A stretch of 64,000 nt of DNA from Phyto melanocephala (GCA_941918925.1 OW799234.1:61050968-61114967), one strand, 5' to 3'. Numbered from the stretch's first letter, positions 22,552 through 33,570 are shown. Notes: generated from the letters alone by a model not told the origin. Numbers and translations: made by a program.

Positions 22552-23076
22552 GCTCTAAACACATAGACGACAGCAGACAGCAAGCAGCAATATGTCAAAA
22601 TTAACATCCGTGTGTTTAAATGAAAACGATTATTTTGACGGCACCACAGCAGCACGACTGCACAACAGCATTTGCTGCTGCTGGCAACTTAGGCTATTTT
22701 CTATTTTGACGGGCAGCAATAAACAAATATAGTGTTGCCATTATATATATTAAATTGGAAAAAAAGAACAAAAACTTATTTTTGATATTAAACATAAAAG
22801 AACATTACAAAAACACAATAAAGAAATAAATTTATGTATTTTTATAGTTTTCCATGATATTATTGCATTTTTTTTATCAATAACTTTGATTTTATTCATT
22901 ATAAAATATATATGCGGCATCCCTGAAATTTGTATGGCTAAAATACCCATCAGCTGATTATTATATTGTTGCTGTCTTCAAAATAATTATAAAGCTGACT
23001 TCAGAGCAGCATTTGAAGTTGGCAGCATTTGAAGCCGTGAAGTTGTGAAGTCTGCTGTCGTCTATGTGTTTAGAGC
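22552..23076. mobile_element. 525-bp MITE with perfect 27-bp TIRs
   Basis: GCTCTAAACACATAGACGAC.. at 22552-22578 has its exact reverse complement at 23050-23076. The interior is rich in CAGCAG/GCTGCTG and has no coding capacity. Target duplication is ambiguous: TA lies inside the palindromic end on both sides. Superfamily unassigned. Confidence 0.85.
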
Positions 23077-23617
23077 TTACTTCTTGACTTGCTTAAACAA
23101 ACAATGAACATTTATACATACTACCATTAAATGAATTATATTACAAATATTACTAATACGTAGGGAGACACTAACACCATGAAGTTTAAAAAACCTTAGG
23201 ATTGTTTTTTTTTTTTTTTATTATTTTGAAAGTAATCGAAAAAGTTTAGAAATAAACTAGCAGAGGTATTTTTGTGTACTTATTTTTGTTTATCTTGCTA
23301 TTTACAAATATTGTTATTACGGCAGTGAAAGTTTTTTTACTGTTTATGCTTTTTTATTAAAAAAAATAAATAAATAAACGAAACAAGGGCGGAGAAGAGC
23401 AACCAATACATTACAAAACGTCGCCTTTAAGACGCGACACTATGCTTGTACTTAGACATTCATTTGCTATTTCATTTAGCCATTCATTCGCCGGAGTTTC
23501 GTTTAGCCCTTTGCTTCATGCTTGTTCATTTGTTTATTCGTTTGTGTGCTTTTTAGCTGCTTAATGCCTTAAAAATCCATATTGAATTGGGTCTTGTTGT
23601 CTAAACAAAACAATGTT
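23077..23617. other. no gene seen
   Basis: No coding or repeat feature recognised; slightly higher GC around 23,385-23,460. Confidence 0.3.
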
Positions 23618-24542
23618 CGTCTTTGCACACTATAGTATGCAAAGGTATAATAGCTTTGATATTTCATTTGTAATTTCTGCATATATTTCCTGAATAAAAG
23701 TAAAAATTAAAGAAAATCTAAAATGATTTCATGCCTGAAGAGGAAAGTCGATTGAACGATATTTGTAGGCACATACTCATAAGCGGTACTAGTCGTTTAG
23801 GAATATTCGGCAATGATCTTTATTGGAACCAACAAAGTTGAGTCAAAACATTGGGAAAAATAAAATGAATAAATAAATAAATAACTAAAAATATAAAACA
23901 TACATTTGTTAGTTTCTTATTTATTACATGGACCTCATGCTGAACAGTCACCACAATTGATCTTAATAACCTTCAAACAAAAACTCTAAAGTAAAAAAAA
24001 AACTGCCAAATGGACTTATATCTGACTTAGATATAAGCACCAAAATATAACTGCCACAATATTTTACTTCCACTTTACAAAACAAAATCAATTCTTTTAG
24101 CTTCAGGACAGCCGACAGAATAAATTTTATTATCAAATGAGAGGCAAAATGCAGTAGCCTATGAAAAGGTTCGAAACCATGATTACTGCCATATCAAAAT
24201 GGCGTAAAAATTTTACTTTACCCTCCTTAATCTCCTTTATATTGAGATCAAATCAAGGGACTTGACTATGGAAAAATTCTGAATTCAAGATGGCGCCGCA
24301 AGCAAAATTGCACATAATTTTTTTCTTAACTTAATTGTACTTAGAATACAAAACATTTTTTAAAATTAAAAATTCAAGATGACATCGGAAACAAAATGTT
24401 GTCACTTAGGGTTGGGACAGTAGGTCAATTAAATCTGATATCTTGGCTGCCCAATTGTGAGTTCAGTTTTGTAAATGTCACATGTGTATGATGGTAAAAA
24501 ATATATAAGATTCGGAACTGCCAAATATAACATTCTTTGTTG
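23618..24542 (+). mobile_element. DINE-like element, copy B4 (diverged)
   Basis: The 5' hairpin has a different stem (CTTTGCACAC..TATGCAAAG) but is followed by GTATAATAGCTTTGATATTTC as in other copies. The interior has 'aaaatggcg' boxes. The 3' end reads ATTCGGAACTGCCAAATATAACATTC, a decayed version of the family hairpin. It is clearly older than B1 or the 36.6-kb copy. Confidence 0.65.
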
Positions 24543-25560
24543 TTTATTTACGTGTTATTTATTTGTTTGTTATCATAGCCAAAAATTACTACTCATCCAC
24601 CAACATGTACACGTACTTTTATCGTTGCATACATAAACGAAGGAATATTGAAAAACTTTGACAATAATGTGGGAGAAATTATTTTTAATGAAATTTAAAA
24701 ATTATAGTGTAATACACAACTTAAACCATTTATAAACGAGTGCTGTTGTATTCCATTGGAATTAATTAAAGTTGCGATATATAAATTTTTTCTTAAATAT
24801 CGTTTTGTGAGTTTAAAAAATAGAAAATTTGTAATCAACGTAATCAACATTTTGAACTTGCCTATTGAACAAAATGAATACAACGCTAGAGTACGAAAAC
24901 AGTTAATGAGAGAGCCCAATCTGACCAGGAAGGTAATTGCAATTTTATAGTCGGCTTAGTCATTTCTGTTTTGTAGCTAATTTTAAATTTAGAAATAATA
25001 TGAACACATTCACATAAACCCAAAGGTAAAGATTTAATAGGGGAAAATTTTTATAAAAAAAAACAACACAATTATTAAGGTAGGATACAAGCCTAAAAGA
25101 AAAAACTCGAAAACAAAACTTAATTCCAACTGCCGTCATAAAATATTCAAAAGTTTTCTTTCTTACTTATTAATGGTGTGTTTTTTTTTCTATTTTTTAT
25201 TTTTTTTAAAGGGTCTCTAAGAAGTTAACAACAAAAGAGTCTCTTTAACAGTTTTGTTTTTGTTTTTGCTTACTTTTACTTTTTAAATAGTTTGCATACC
25301 GGACGATATTCTAGAAAAAAAAGCGCTAAATATTTAAACGCGTAAAAAAGTAGGATATTAAATTGGGTGTATAATTAAAAATATAAATCTTTAAAGCACT
25401 GTATCTACAGTTTTATTTTACTGTTTTCATTTGCGTTAATATGTTCAAAAGTTTTAACCTTCGTCTTATAAAAATTAGGCAAAATCTAAAATTGTTATTT
25501 TGCATTCTCTCCCCCACCAACAGTGTAGAGAAATGTTACAAAAGTGTGTGTAGTACCAAG
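24543..25560. other. no gene seen
   Basis: AT-rich; two short opposed open frames at 24695-24950 have no recognised motif. Confidence 0.3.
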
Positions 25561-26010
25561 AAATATAAATATTAAGATACGGCCACGGTTACGTGGTCAC
25601 AGATATTAGCTTTGATAGGACGCCCCTGTTAATAATGGGGCGTGAAATTTTGTTGGACATATCGAATATGGATGGACGTTTTGATGATAGTAGCGTGTTC
25701 TAAGCGGAGATTCTATAGGGCAACGGATTTCATAAAGGAATATGTTCCTCAGGGTAGGGAGATAGTCTGGCGACTCTTAAGGACATTTAAAGAACATTAT
25801 GTCAAATCGAGACTGGTTAGGGAATGTAGGAGAGCTCTTGGCATAATTATAGGCTTATCTAACATCAGATTATGTTGGGCACTAGGGCACTGTGGAGTTA
25901 TCAGCATCAAAATCACTGAAGAACTTGCGCGTGATGGATTGCAGCAAGGATCGGAATATAAGAAGATCATGATAATACCACCGATGGGTTACTTTTTTGG
26001 GTGAATAAGG
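25561..26010 (+). pseudogene. LINE RNase H domain fragment
   Basis: The plus-strand frame 25642-26004 contains SRLVRECRRALG, then IRLCWALGHCGV, then ELARDGLQQGSEY. This matches the end of the RNase H domain found downstream of RT in I/R1-type LINEs (V-EC---L-------L-W-PGH-G--GNE-AD-LAR-G). Decay is visible: the GNE-AD block that carries an active-site Asp is replaced by SIKITEE. The RT and zinc-knuckle regions are missing. GC content is higher than in the flanks. It runs into the opposed LINE at 26.0 kb, so two unrelated LINE relics abut here. Confidence 0.65.
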
Positions 26011-26164
26011 GAGTGGAGTGGAAATCCTTACAGACAATCAAAAAAATATATACGTTACATAAAGTTATAATTAAACGTTTAATACAATCTGAAATAAAAC
26101 AATTATATTTACAAAAATTATAAATTTAAATAGACTATTATTTTGTTCTTAATTGCATTTGAAG

Positions 26165-27829
26165 TTAAAGAAAATCTATAGATTTAAAATATTTGTTAAA
26201 GTGATTACACATTCTTACTAAGGGGTCCATATTAGAATAATTAACTCTAGAAAATGGAACCACTAGAAGGGTCAAACTACGTGATGGGCGTTGTTGTACA
26301 TTAAACAAAATATTGTTAATGAGGAAACTAGATCCTATCTCGCCAGTAATAATGTTGAAAATAAATGATATGTTGAGTGTAGTTCTACGGCTTTTTAGAG
26401 TTGGCGGATTAAAGTTTAACCCACAAAGACAAAAAAGCAGAAACTGCTTTTGAACGGATTCAATAGCATCAGAATGTATTATATATATGGGGTCCCATAT
26501 TATAGATTCATACTCTAGAATAGGCCTTAAAAGTGCACAGTACAAACTTGTAATAACGTAAGGATCATTAAACTCTTTAGTCCAGCGTTTTACAAAACCA
26601 AGTACACCTCTGGCTTTAATGGCAGCCATAGTTATGTGTGAGACGCAATTGAGTTTTGAATCAAGCAGAATTCCAAGATCAATGAAGTTATCTACCAATT
26701 CCAACTGATTGCCATTAATAACATAATCTGCACGAGTCGAGTTAATTTTTACAAATCGCATATATTTATATTTTTTGAAATTTAGCTCCATCAAATTTAA
26801 CTTGCACCATGTGTATAACGAACTAATGTCCTCTTGAAGACGTTGTTGCTCCGTTACTTGACGATAACTTAGGAAAATTTTAACATCATCTGCATACATC
26901 AAAATATTGGAATCTTGAATTGCATAAGGTAAGTCATCAATGAATAAAGAAAAAAGAAGCGGTCCAAGGTGACTACCCTGCGGTACACCAGATAATACAT
27001 CAATATTCTTAGAACGAGTGTTTTTAAAACGATTGGTTTGCTTCCTATTAGTTAAATAAGAATAAATCCATTTTATACTAACATCTGAAAACCCCATTAC
27101 ACATAACTCCGTTTTGAGTAGCACGTGGTTGACTTTATCAAAAGCTTTACTAAGATCAGTATAGATAATATCAGTCTGTTGTTGTTGAAAAAATCCTCGA
27201 TGTATAGTAGTTGTAAGTTCTAAAAGATTTGTCAGAGTAGAACATCGTTTTTGAAATCCATGCTGATGAGGTGATATCAAATTTGAAACTTGGTAAGATA
27301 TGTGTTCAGTTATGATTTTTTCAAATATTTTAGGTATAATGCTTAATTTTGCTATACCACGATAATTTACAAAATCAGATTTATTTCCTGATTTATACAA
27401 AGGAACAATAAAAGATTCCTTCCAAACGTCAGGAAAATTACCGGATTCTATTGATGTGTTAAATACAATTTATTTGGGAATAGCAATAGCTTCAGCACAG
27501 TTTATTAAAAGATTGCTGGGAATTTTATCAGGGCCAAAGTTAAATGTAAATTTAAGATTCTTAAATTCCATATAGATTTTAGAAATATCAATTAATGGAA
27601 TAGATATCGTCTGATTTGCTGTTATTTTATAACGGTAAATTTCAGAATACATATAAGTTGAATCCGAATAAGTTGTTGAGAAAAAATCAGCGAATAAGTT
27701 GCTTATAATGGCATCATCGGTAGATTCAACTTGTTGAAACCTCATAGAAGAAGGGTATCCAGTAGTTTTTTTCTTAGAATTAACAAATTTTAAAAATGAT
27801 TTCGAATTACGTTTACAGTTATATTTCAT
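26165..27829 (-). pseudogene. LINE ORF2 reverse transcriptase, one in-frame stop
   Basis: The non-LTR reverse transcriptase lies in one reading frame from 27829 to 26165 with a single TAA at 27470-27472. Palm motifs are intact: YRGIAKLSIIPKIFEKII, TDLSKAFDKVNH (catalytic Asp), SGVPQGSHLGPLL and YADDVKIF (the catalytic Asp pair). The thumb region (LGILLDSKLNCVSH) and a C-terminal domain ending KYFKSIDFL follow. The 411-codon part after the stop is fully open, which is unusual in this window of heavily decayed relics and points to a comparatively young insertion. The stop falls in the linker between endonuclease and RT, before the YKSGNKSDFVNYR start of the RT core. The enzyme normally nicks the target and copies its own mRNA in the nucleus. 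Confidence 0.9.
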
Positions 27830-28345
27830 TTTATATATATATAGTTATCATAACATAATTTATTGAGTGATGTATATACGGCACGACTCACGGAGTACCT
27901 GAGATAGTCAACATGGGATCCAGATTGTTTAAATTTATTATAGCATTTATTCTTTTTATTCTTAGCACGGGCCAATTGTTTACTATTTCATGGTGGACCA
28001 GATAAATGTTTAGAAATTTGTTTTGGGACACATAAATTTAAAAAAGAGTAAACCTTTTTGTAGAATGCATTACACATTTGATTTACATCATTATAAGACG
28101 ATAATATGTTGTTCCAGTTTGTATCCATAATGAGTTTTTTTTAATTGGTATGTTTGAATGCAAAAACTTTTTCATCTTTATCCATCAAATGAATATCAGA
28201 TTTATATGGAATGGATGACACTTATTCAATTGTAGGATGGTAACAGTCTTCTGGCGTTGTTATGGGAAATGAGCGTCTAACGAAACAATCAGCAACATCG
28301 TTAACAAATATTAAATCTAATATTTTGGAATAATCGTTTGGAATG
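27830..28345 (-). pseudogene. LINE ORF2 endonuclease C-terminal remnant
   Basis: Upstream of the RT frame the reverse strand reads KILDLIFVND, the typical end-region block of LINE endonucleases. A linker follows with ..MDTNWNNILSSYNDVNQ and SRAVYTSLNKLCYDNY. At least three stops interrupt it, and the catalytic N-terminal two-thirds is absent. It is continuous with the RT entry and marks the truncation point of the element. Confidence 0.7.
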
Positions 28346-28442
28346 TCTTAAGTCTTAAGCAATTAAAAATTCTTTTGTTTATTTATATTTTAATTACGTT
28401 TCTTTCTGAATATATAAATAAGTAACTCCTGGCGAATATATC

Positions 28443-28473
28443 ATGGAAAGACTCACAACTGAACAAAGAACGA
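28443..28473 (+). pseudogene. mariner transposase N-terminus, left part of split relic
   Basis: ATG at 28443 opens MERLTTEQRT, the usual first residues of a mariner/Tc1 transposase, and the frame ends within a few codons. The rest resumes at about 29,431 after a long insert, with some transposase sequence missing between. Confidence 0.5.
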
Positions 28474-28759
28474 TGTAACGTGGTTTTGTCGTTGGCTGGG
28501 ATAGCTTGGTCGTGTCCAGGGTCTACTTACGGGTCCACAAACCTTAAGTAATAAGACAGTTGTTTTACCCTTTCGGGGGTTACAATAATTATTTATTTTA
28601 TTAAATTTTCAAATTTACAATTATAATAGCAAAATTTAAACGATAAGTTAGATTCAATCGGCTTACAGTATATATACTCGGCTTTTCACGGGATGCCCCT
28701 TCGGAGTCAAGCTATCGGGTTCAGCAGCGCGGGAACGTTCGGAGATTTTACAATTTCTA

Positions 28760-29040
28760 CAATAATTAACAATCGGGTATAATACTGACAATCGGTTATA
28801 ATATTAAATATCGTGTGGATAATTAACAATCGGTAATAGTAGTAAGTACTTCGCAAATAATTGACAATCGGTAAAATATGCGGTAAATACTCGGGTGATG
28901 AATCGGTTATAATATTAAATATCTTATGGATAATTAACAATCGGTAATAGTATTAAGTTCTTCGTAAATAATCGGTAAATACTCGGGTAATGAATAATCG
29001 GGTATAATACTAACACATTAGGGTAATAGTTAACAATTCG
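28760..29040. repeat. AATCGG-rich tandem repeat, about 111-bp period
   Basis: ATCGGTTATAATATTAAATA occurs at 28791 and 28902, followed in each case by ATTAACAATCGGTAATAGTA and TTCGYAAATAAT. Shorter AATCGGTAAAT and ACTCGGGTAATGAAT units fill the rest. The array is imperfect with about two and a half periods. Confidence 0.75.
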
Positions 29041-29093
29041 TAAATAATATCTTAACTCTAATTTCTAAATATTTACAATGTGTTCTACACTAC

Positions 29094-29355
29094 GGAACAG
29101 TCAGCCGAAGCCGCTGTGGGAACAGTCAGCCGAAACCGCTGTGGAAACAGTCAGCCGAAGCCGCTGTGGGAACAGTCAGTCGAAACCGCTGTGGGAACAG
29201 TATGCCGAAGCCGCTGTGGGAACAGTCAGCCAAAGCCGCTGTGGGAACAGTCAGCCGAAGCCGCTGTGGGAACAGTCAGTCGAAACCGCTGTGGGAACAG
29301 TCAGCCAAAGCCGCTGTGGGAACAGTCAGCCGAAGCCGCTGTGGGAACAGTCAGC
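29094..29355. repeat. 25-bp GC-rich minisatellite, 10 units plus a partial
   Basis: Ten units of the GGAACAGTCAGCC.. type follow one another with no indel (29094-29343), each 25 bp, then 12 bases of an eleventh. Units differ at a few positions (GCC/GTC, AAG/AAA). Because 25 is not a multiple of 3, all three plus-strand frames read the same 25-residue peptide cycle in different registers. This gives three overlapping open frames that are artefacts, not genes. Confidence 0.95.
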
Positions 29356-29430
29356 ACAGTCACTATATAAAGCAATGATTCATGACTGAGGTCATCGTTT
29401 TTATCAATAAGGCACCGAAGAAACGTGACA

Positions 29431-30045
29431 CTAGAAATATCTAACGGAAGGCCTCATGCTCAGCTAGGAATGGCTCGTAGTTCACTATGAGACATTAAAA
29501 AAAAAAATGGTATTGCATCAGTGCAAGAAATAAAAGCGAGCGGTAAAATCTAAATTTTCAAGATAAACTTCAACAGTTGTTAAGAAATACAATCAACTTG
29601 ATTGAAAATCTGGTTATGAGTGATGAAGTTAATTTTCATTTGAATGTTTAAAAAACGGAATTATTGATTTTGGGGTTCTAGAAATCCAAGACCCATTCAT
29701 CAACGCCAATTTTGCCTCATCAAGTAAACAGTATTGTGAGCCTTAGTTTTTCGAAAACAAAGATTAAAGTGTATCTGTATTGATTTATGATAAAATATTT
29801 TTTACATCCTGCTCTTAAAAAGAAACCTTAAATGCGGTGTTAGCAGATTGGAGCCAGCGCTACAGCCACAAATTTTGAAGAATGTTAAAGGCTTTAAAAT
29901 AAGCCTATTGTGAAGCTGAAGACGGGGTCATTAAAGTGGTATTATTTTCCATAGATAACATTAAAAAAAGTCCATGTTGAATATTTTATAATCTGAAAGC
30001 AAAACAATAAATTTTTAAGCTGTATGGTGACTTTCGGCCCTCCCT
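29431..30045 (+). pseudogene. mariner transposase relic, right part
   Basis: After the insert the transposase resumes. GRPHAQLGMARSSL is the HTH-linker region, and NLVMSDEVNFHLN near 29,605-29,650 holds the first catalytic Asp. RRGHLSGIIFH appears near 29,925-29,960, at the usual C-terminus. The parts lie in different frames with many stops, and the second catalytic region (QQDGA type) is not readable. The right terminus may be the GGCCCTCCCTA near 30,030-30,040. It is clearly dead and differs from the other mariner relics in this window. Confidence 0.6.
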
Positions 30046-30883
30046 ACACAACAAGGTTTCTGTAGAGATAAAAATAATAAGCAAATATCAAAAGATTTAA
30101 AACAATCAAAGTCATTTCTTGTCTAGAACATATTTATATTGTGGCAAAAATTTAATATTTACTCATAACTTATTTTATAAATACTTTAGTTTTTTTCCGG
30201 ATATGAAAATTACTATTGATTTCATAAACTTATTCAATTAAATAAAATGTTTTTTTATATATGTATGTAATTTGAAAACTTTATTTGCATTCGATGCCTT
30301 AACAGATACTCATTCTTTGATTTTTGCTCTAACCACGAAATCCAATTAAAATCAATAGCACTTTATATCAAAGTCCAAAGAAATCCCAAACAATGTAATA
30401 CATCAAGATGGACATACTTCAGACATCGAATTAACACATACTCTTGTTCACATATAACGAGCAATTCATACATACAAACAGACCAAAATATACATATAAA
30501 ATTGATATTTCATTAAACTAAAAGCAGTTATATGCACACACATACATGCAGAGTTGTAATTAGGGTTTTCATGGGTGGAAATACTATTTTTTGGTTTAAG
30601 TAAAACTGTTCATAAATTCTTAAATTTAGGGCAAAGAGTCAGAAAGACTCGTTAGTCAAAAGCGGCAGTTTTAGTTTATTAAATAAAACTAAATGAATTA
30701 TTCTGAAATATTGCCTTAAGAGCAAATGATTACGATTAGCAGCAGTTGTGCTAGACTAAAGTTATTGATAACCTCATACGTAAAAGAGAAGTATGAAGTA
30801 TAAGTTAAACCTAAAAAATATAAATTTCTAGACTTAAGATCTTTTTATTTTTATAAAAAATATATTAAACAAAAAATAAAGTT
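30046..30883. other. no gene seen
   Basis: AT-rich; nothing recognised. Confidence 0.35.
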
Positions 30884-30887
30884 TTAA

Positions 30888-32131
30888 CCCTTTAAAAAGT
30901 AATTTTTACAAGTTTAAATAAGTTCGTCATATACATGTAATACTCAAGAGCGATTTTTTTTTTTTAAATTCTACTGTCCTTTAGAACAAAGATATGTCCT
31001 GGGATTATATGTCCCATTGGGTTTTTAAAGCATCAAAAATTGGGACTATATATTCCATTTGAAGTGTATGTATGAAAATAAAATGTGACTAATTTTTATA
31101 AAATGAAAGTTTTATTTAATATTCGGATGAATTATTTGTGGAAATTACAAAAATATTGAAAAAGGGGGGCTCTTTGCACATTGAACATACATAAAAAATA
31201 TGAATGTTTTTTATTTTTCAGTGAGCTACATGAATATTTTCTTAGACCTTTTTGACCTAGAACCATTTGTTGTAGATATCATTTTGGCTTCTGAGCTAGT
31301 CCTACCTTGAGAAAAGAGTTGTTTTGCAAGTGGAATACTAACAAATACATTTCTCTGATAAAGGATATGAGCATTTACAACGAATGTTATAAGGAGCTTG
31401 AAAAAAACTTTACGCCACGCCATTTTGTCGATTTTTTGTTGTAATCGTAAGTTGTAACTTTTTTATTAGATATGTCAACTCCTCCCATGCTCTGATAATA
31501 GAAAGCCAAGGATTCAGGACAGCTAACTACAGCTCTGGAACCATTTTTCTGTTTTCTCAATACTGTGTGGAAATTTTAGGCTTCTGACAGTTACTCATAA
31601 CAATAACTTCACGTGAGTCCTGCCATTTTCCTCCCATCACACCAGCACATTCTCCTATCAGAGTCACTGGAATTTATAATAGCTGATATTTCGCTTTCCT
31701 TTAGCTTATTTGTTTTTATTCTTCCTGCAAACATACAAATTGTTATATTGGTGCATGCCAATGGGATAATGTGTCCCATTTATGTGAAACAAACAAAACC
31801 AATGGGATCTATTATCCCATATAGATAAAAACCCATATAAAATTAAAAATTTAACAAATATTTTTGCTTACTCACTTTATTTCAATATAAAATGCCTATA
31901 TTATTTGTACAAAATATTATAAGACGAAAAAACACTTATGCACTTTTAAAAATTTACAAAACAAGTGCGCGCCTAATCGAGGTTGCTGCCAAATAATGTT
32001 TATTAAAAACAATCTTCTTACTTAAAACACCTAAAACGGCTGATTATACACACAAAACACCAAAACTTACCAATGGGACTTTTTCCTATTTAAATAAAGT
32101 GATTATTGTGTTTTTGGTGGTAGTGAAAGGG
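30888..32131 (-). mobile_element. second piggyBac-family relic
   Basis: TTAA followed by CCCTTT (30884-30893) at the left and GAAAGGGTTAA at the right (TTAA 32132-32135) resemble piggyBac ends, although the TIR match stops after six bases. The interior holds a reverse-strand transposase fragment (separate entry). It also holds repeated palindrome-like motifs of the type TGGGATTATATGTCCCATTGG at about 31,000, 31,760 and 31,800. Length is 1244 bp. The left boundary is less certain than the right. Confidence 0.65.
31226..31640 (-). pseudogene. piggyBac transposase C-terminal half of DDE domain
   Basis: The reverse strand contains the conserved YYQSMGGVDISNKK block (usually YN--MGGVD--D) that follows the last catalytic Asp. 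TTYDYNKKSTKWR comes next, then after a one-base frame shift near 31,420 MAWRKVFFKLLITFVVNAHILYQ. The order matches the DDE_Tnp_1_7 fold, where the WW-K-FF-LLD---VNA-ILY helices close the domain. Upstream, stops interrupt the part around MAGLT..SYCYE, and the N-terminal catalytic aspartates are not found. The cysteine-rich C-terminus is also missing. It is a broken remnant of a piggyBac lineage different from the element at 8.7 kb, judging by TIR sequence. Confidence 0.75.
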
Positions 32132-32135
32132 TTAA

Positions 32136-32384
32136 AAAAGAATTTTATAAAAATAATTCTTGATAGTTGTTTTAATAAAAAATATTTTGTTAGGTAACTT
32201 ATTAATAAAAAATAGTGTTTTTTAACTCGATATAAAAAAATATTAAAAATATTTTTCAATATCCCTAACGATGATAAACGTAGCAAGTCAAAATATTGGA
32301 ATAAAATAAATAAAGATATTAAAAAAAAATTTCTTTAAATAGAACAAGCAAATTTTTAAAAGTATAATTTTCAAAACCTAAAGC
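32136..32384. other. no gene seen
   Basis: Short AT-rich interval between the piggyBac relic and B2. Confidence 0.35.
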
Positions 32385-33063
32385 CAATTCTACTGGTTTA
32401 GCCCTTTCATTTGATACCAATATTGTGGGAGTTAAAGTAGTTACATTTTAAAATACCAGATTTGGCTCATATATAAATTTATTGTCCGACATTTTGTAGT
32501 GGCGGCCATCATGAATTTTAATTTTCTTATAGTGTTTATATTAAGCTAGTCCAGTCCTTTCAGATGATACCAATATTAACTCTCTGGGTTGTCTAGAGGC
32601 TGGAAAAGGCCTCTACCATTAGAGCCCGCATTATCCAAAAGTTTTCACGAATACCTCCTGAGTTATAGAAATAGTAGCAAAGGTACCTATGAATCATGCT
32701 ATGGCTGAAAAATTGTAATTTTGATGGTAAAAATATGGGAAAAAACAGAGGCAGTCGTGTTTATTTACCATATCTCAGAATGTTATGGGGCGATTGTGCT
32801 GAATTTTAGTAGCGATTCATTTCCGGATATTTCCAAAAGATTGATACCATACACTGATCTGAGGAACTTATGGTTGCTTTCAACCAACACATGTACAGTC
32901 AAGTATACGGACAGTCGGACAGGACTTAATAGACTCCTCTATTTATAAGCTTTCAGAAAATATATACTTTATGGGATCGGAAATGAAAATTGTAGAAATT
33001 ATGAACGGATTGACAAAGCTATGTATTTATATCCTTGTGCACCACAGGTGAAGGGTATAAAAA
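32385..33063 (-). mobile_element. DINE-like element, copy B2, 3'-truncated
   Basis: Reverse orientation: right end reads TGTGCACCACAGGTGAAGGGTATAAAA, which is the family's 5' end. Internally it matches B1 and the 36.6-kb copy (ACACTGATCTGAGGAAC, TTTCAGATGATACCAATATT). The 3' hairpin end is missing. Confidence 0.75.
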
Positions 33064-33189
33064 TTATTCGCAAATTTCGCCAATGATTTGACACTTTTTT
33101 CTAGTTTACTGTATACTATTTATCAAGCTCTTTCATTTGAATGGGGTAAGGTTTCTTCGGGTGGATAGGATGGTGCAATTAAGATATTT

Positions 33190-33570
33190 CAGTAGGTGAA
33201 CACTAAGAACCTTAAAAGCTACACAGGTTTATATATTACACAATAGGATCTAAGAAACTGGGTTATAAATGGAGTAAGCTAGATAACTACTTTAGTTAGA
33301 AGGACAGAACCACAGATTGAGGTGCAGATGCAAATTGTGTTTGAAGAGTGCCAAGACAGCAGTGCAGTATGTTCAGCTGCTAATATTCTAGTACAGATAC
33401 TAGTAATTACAAAAAAATTTCAGATTATGATTGAAGACAATTGACAAAATTGACATTGCTAAAGTATAGAGTACACGCTTGGAAGGGCATGGGTCTCAGT
33501 GAAGGTGGGAAAGCAATTTCGGACACGTTTGTGGAAATGGTTTGTTTCTGCATCTCCACTATATCTATTA
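33190..33570 (+). pseudogene. possible LINE C-terminal zinc-knuckle relic
   Basis: CRCKLCLKSAKTAVQYVQ (about 33,330-33,385) resembles the CR-CL--AETV-HVVC-CP segment of the better-preserved relic at 35.3-35.7 kb. The following GGACACGTTTGTGGAAATGG also resembles the GGACACGCTTATGGAAGAGG found downstream of that copy. It is heavily decayed, with several stops, and may be a second copy of the same LINE end. Confidence 0.35.

Larger units (their letters stand above)
26020..28350 (-). mobile_element. 5'-truncated jockey/CR1-like LINE
   Basis: On the reverse strand the element runs from the end of an apurinic-like endonuclease domain (about 28,340) through a full reverse transcriptase and C-terminal region to a stop at 26165. 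A short AT-rich 3' untranslated part follows, reaching about 26,020. The first ORF and most of the endonuclease are missing, as expected of a LINE copy truncated during target-primed reverse transcription. It abuts a broken mariner on its 5' side and an RNase H relic on its 3' side. Confidence 0.85.
28474..29430 (-). mobile_element. candidate solo LTR carrying tandem repeats
   Basis: The insert separates two parts of a mariner relic. On the reverse strand it starts TGTCACG (29430) and ends CGTTACA (28474), LTR-like inverted ends. It has a TATATAAAG-type TATA box 60 bp inside (29364-29372, reverse complement) and AATAAA signals near the far end (about 28,595-28,610 reversed). It contains two tandem arrays (separate entries). 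No clear target-site duplication is visible, and the mariner lost sequence at the junction. The LTR call is therefore tentative; an alternative is a DNA element or locally amplified satellite. Confidence 0.45.

Noticed and set aside
28760..29040. Regularly spaced AATCGG motifs suggesting a CRISPR-like array
   Set aside because: Spacing is irregular, the repeats are imperfect and merge with the intervals, and the DNA is clearly eukaryotic.
29078..29389. Three overlapping plus-strand open frames of 70-103 codons
   Set aside because: They are frame-rotated readings of one 25-bp minisatellite and not genes.
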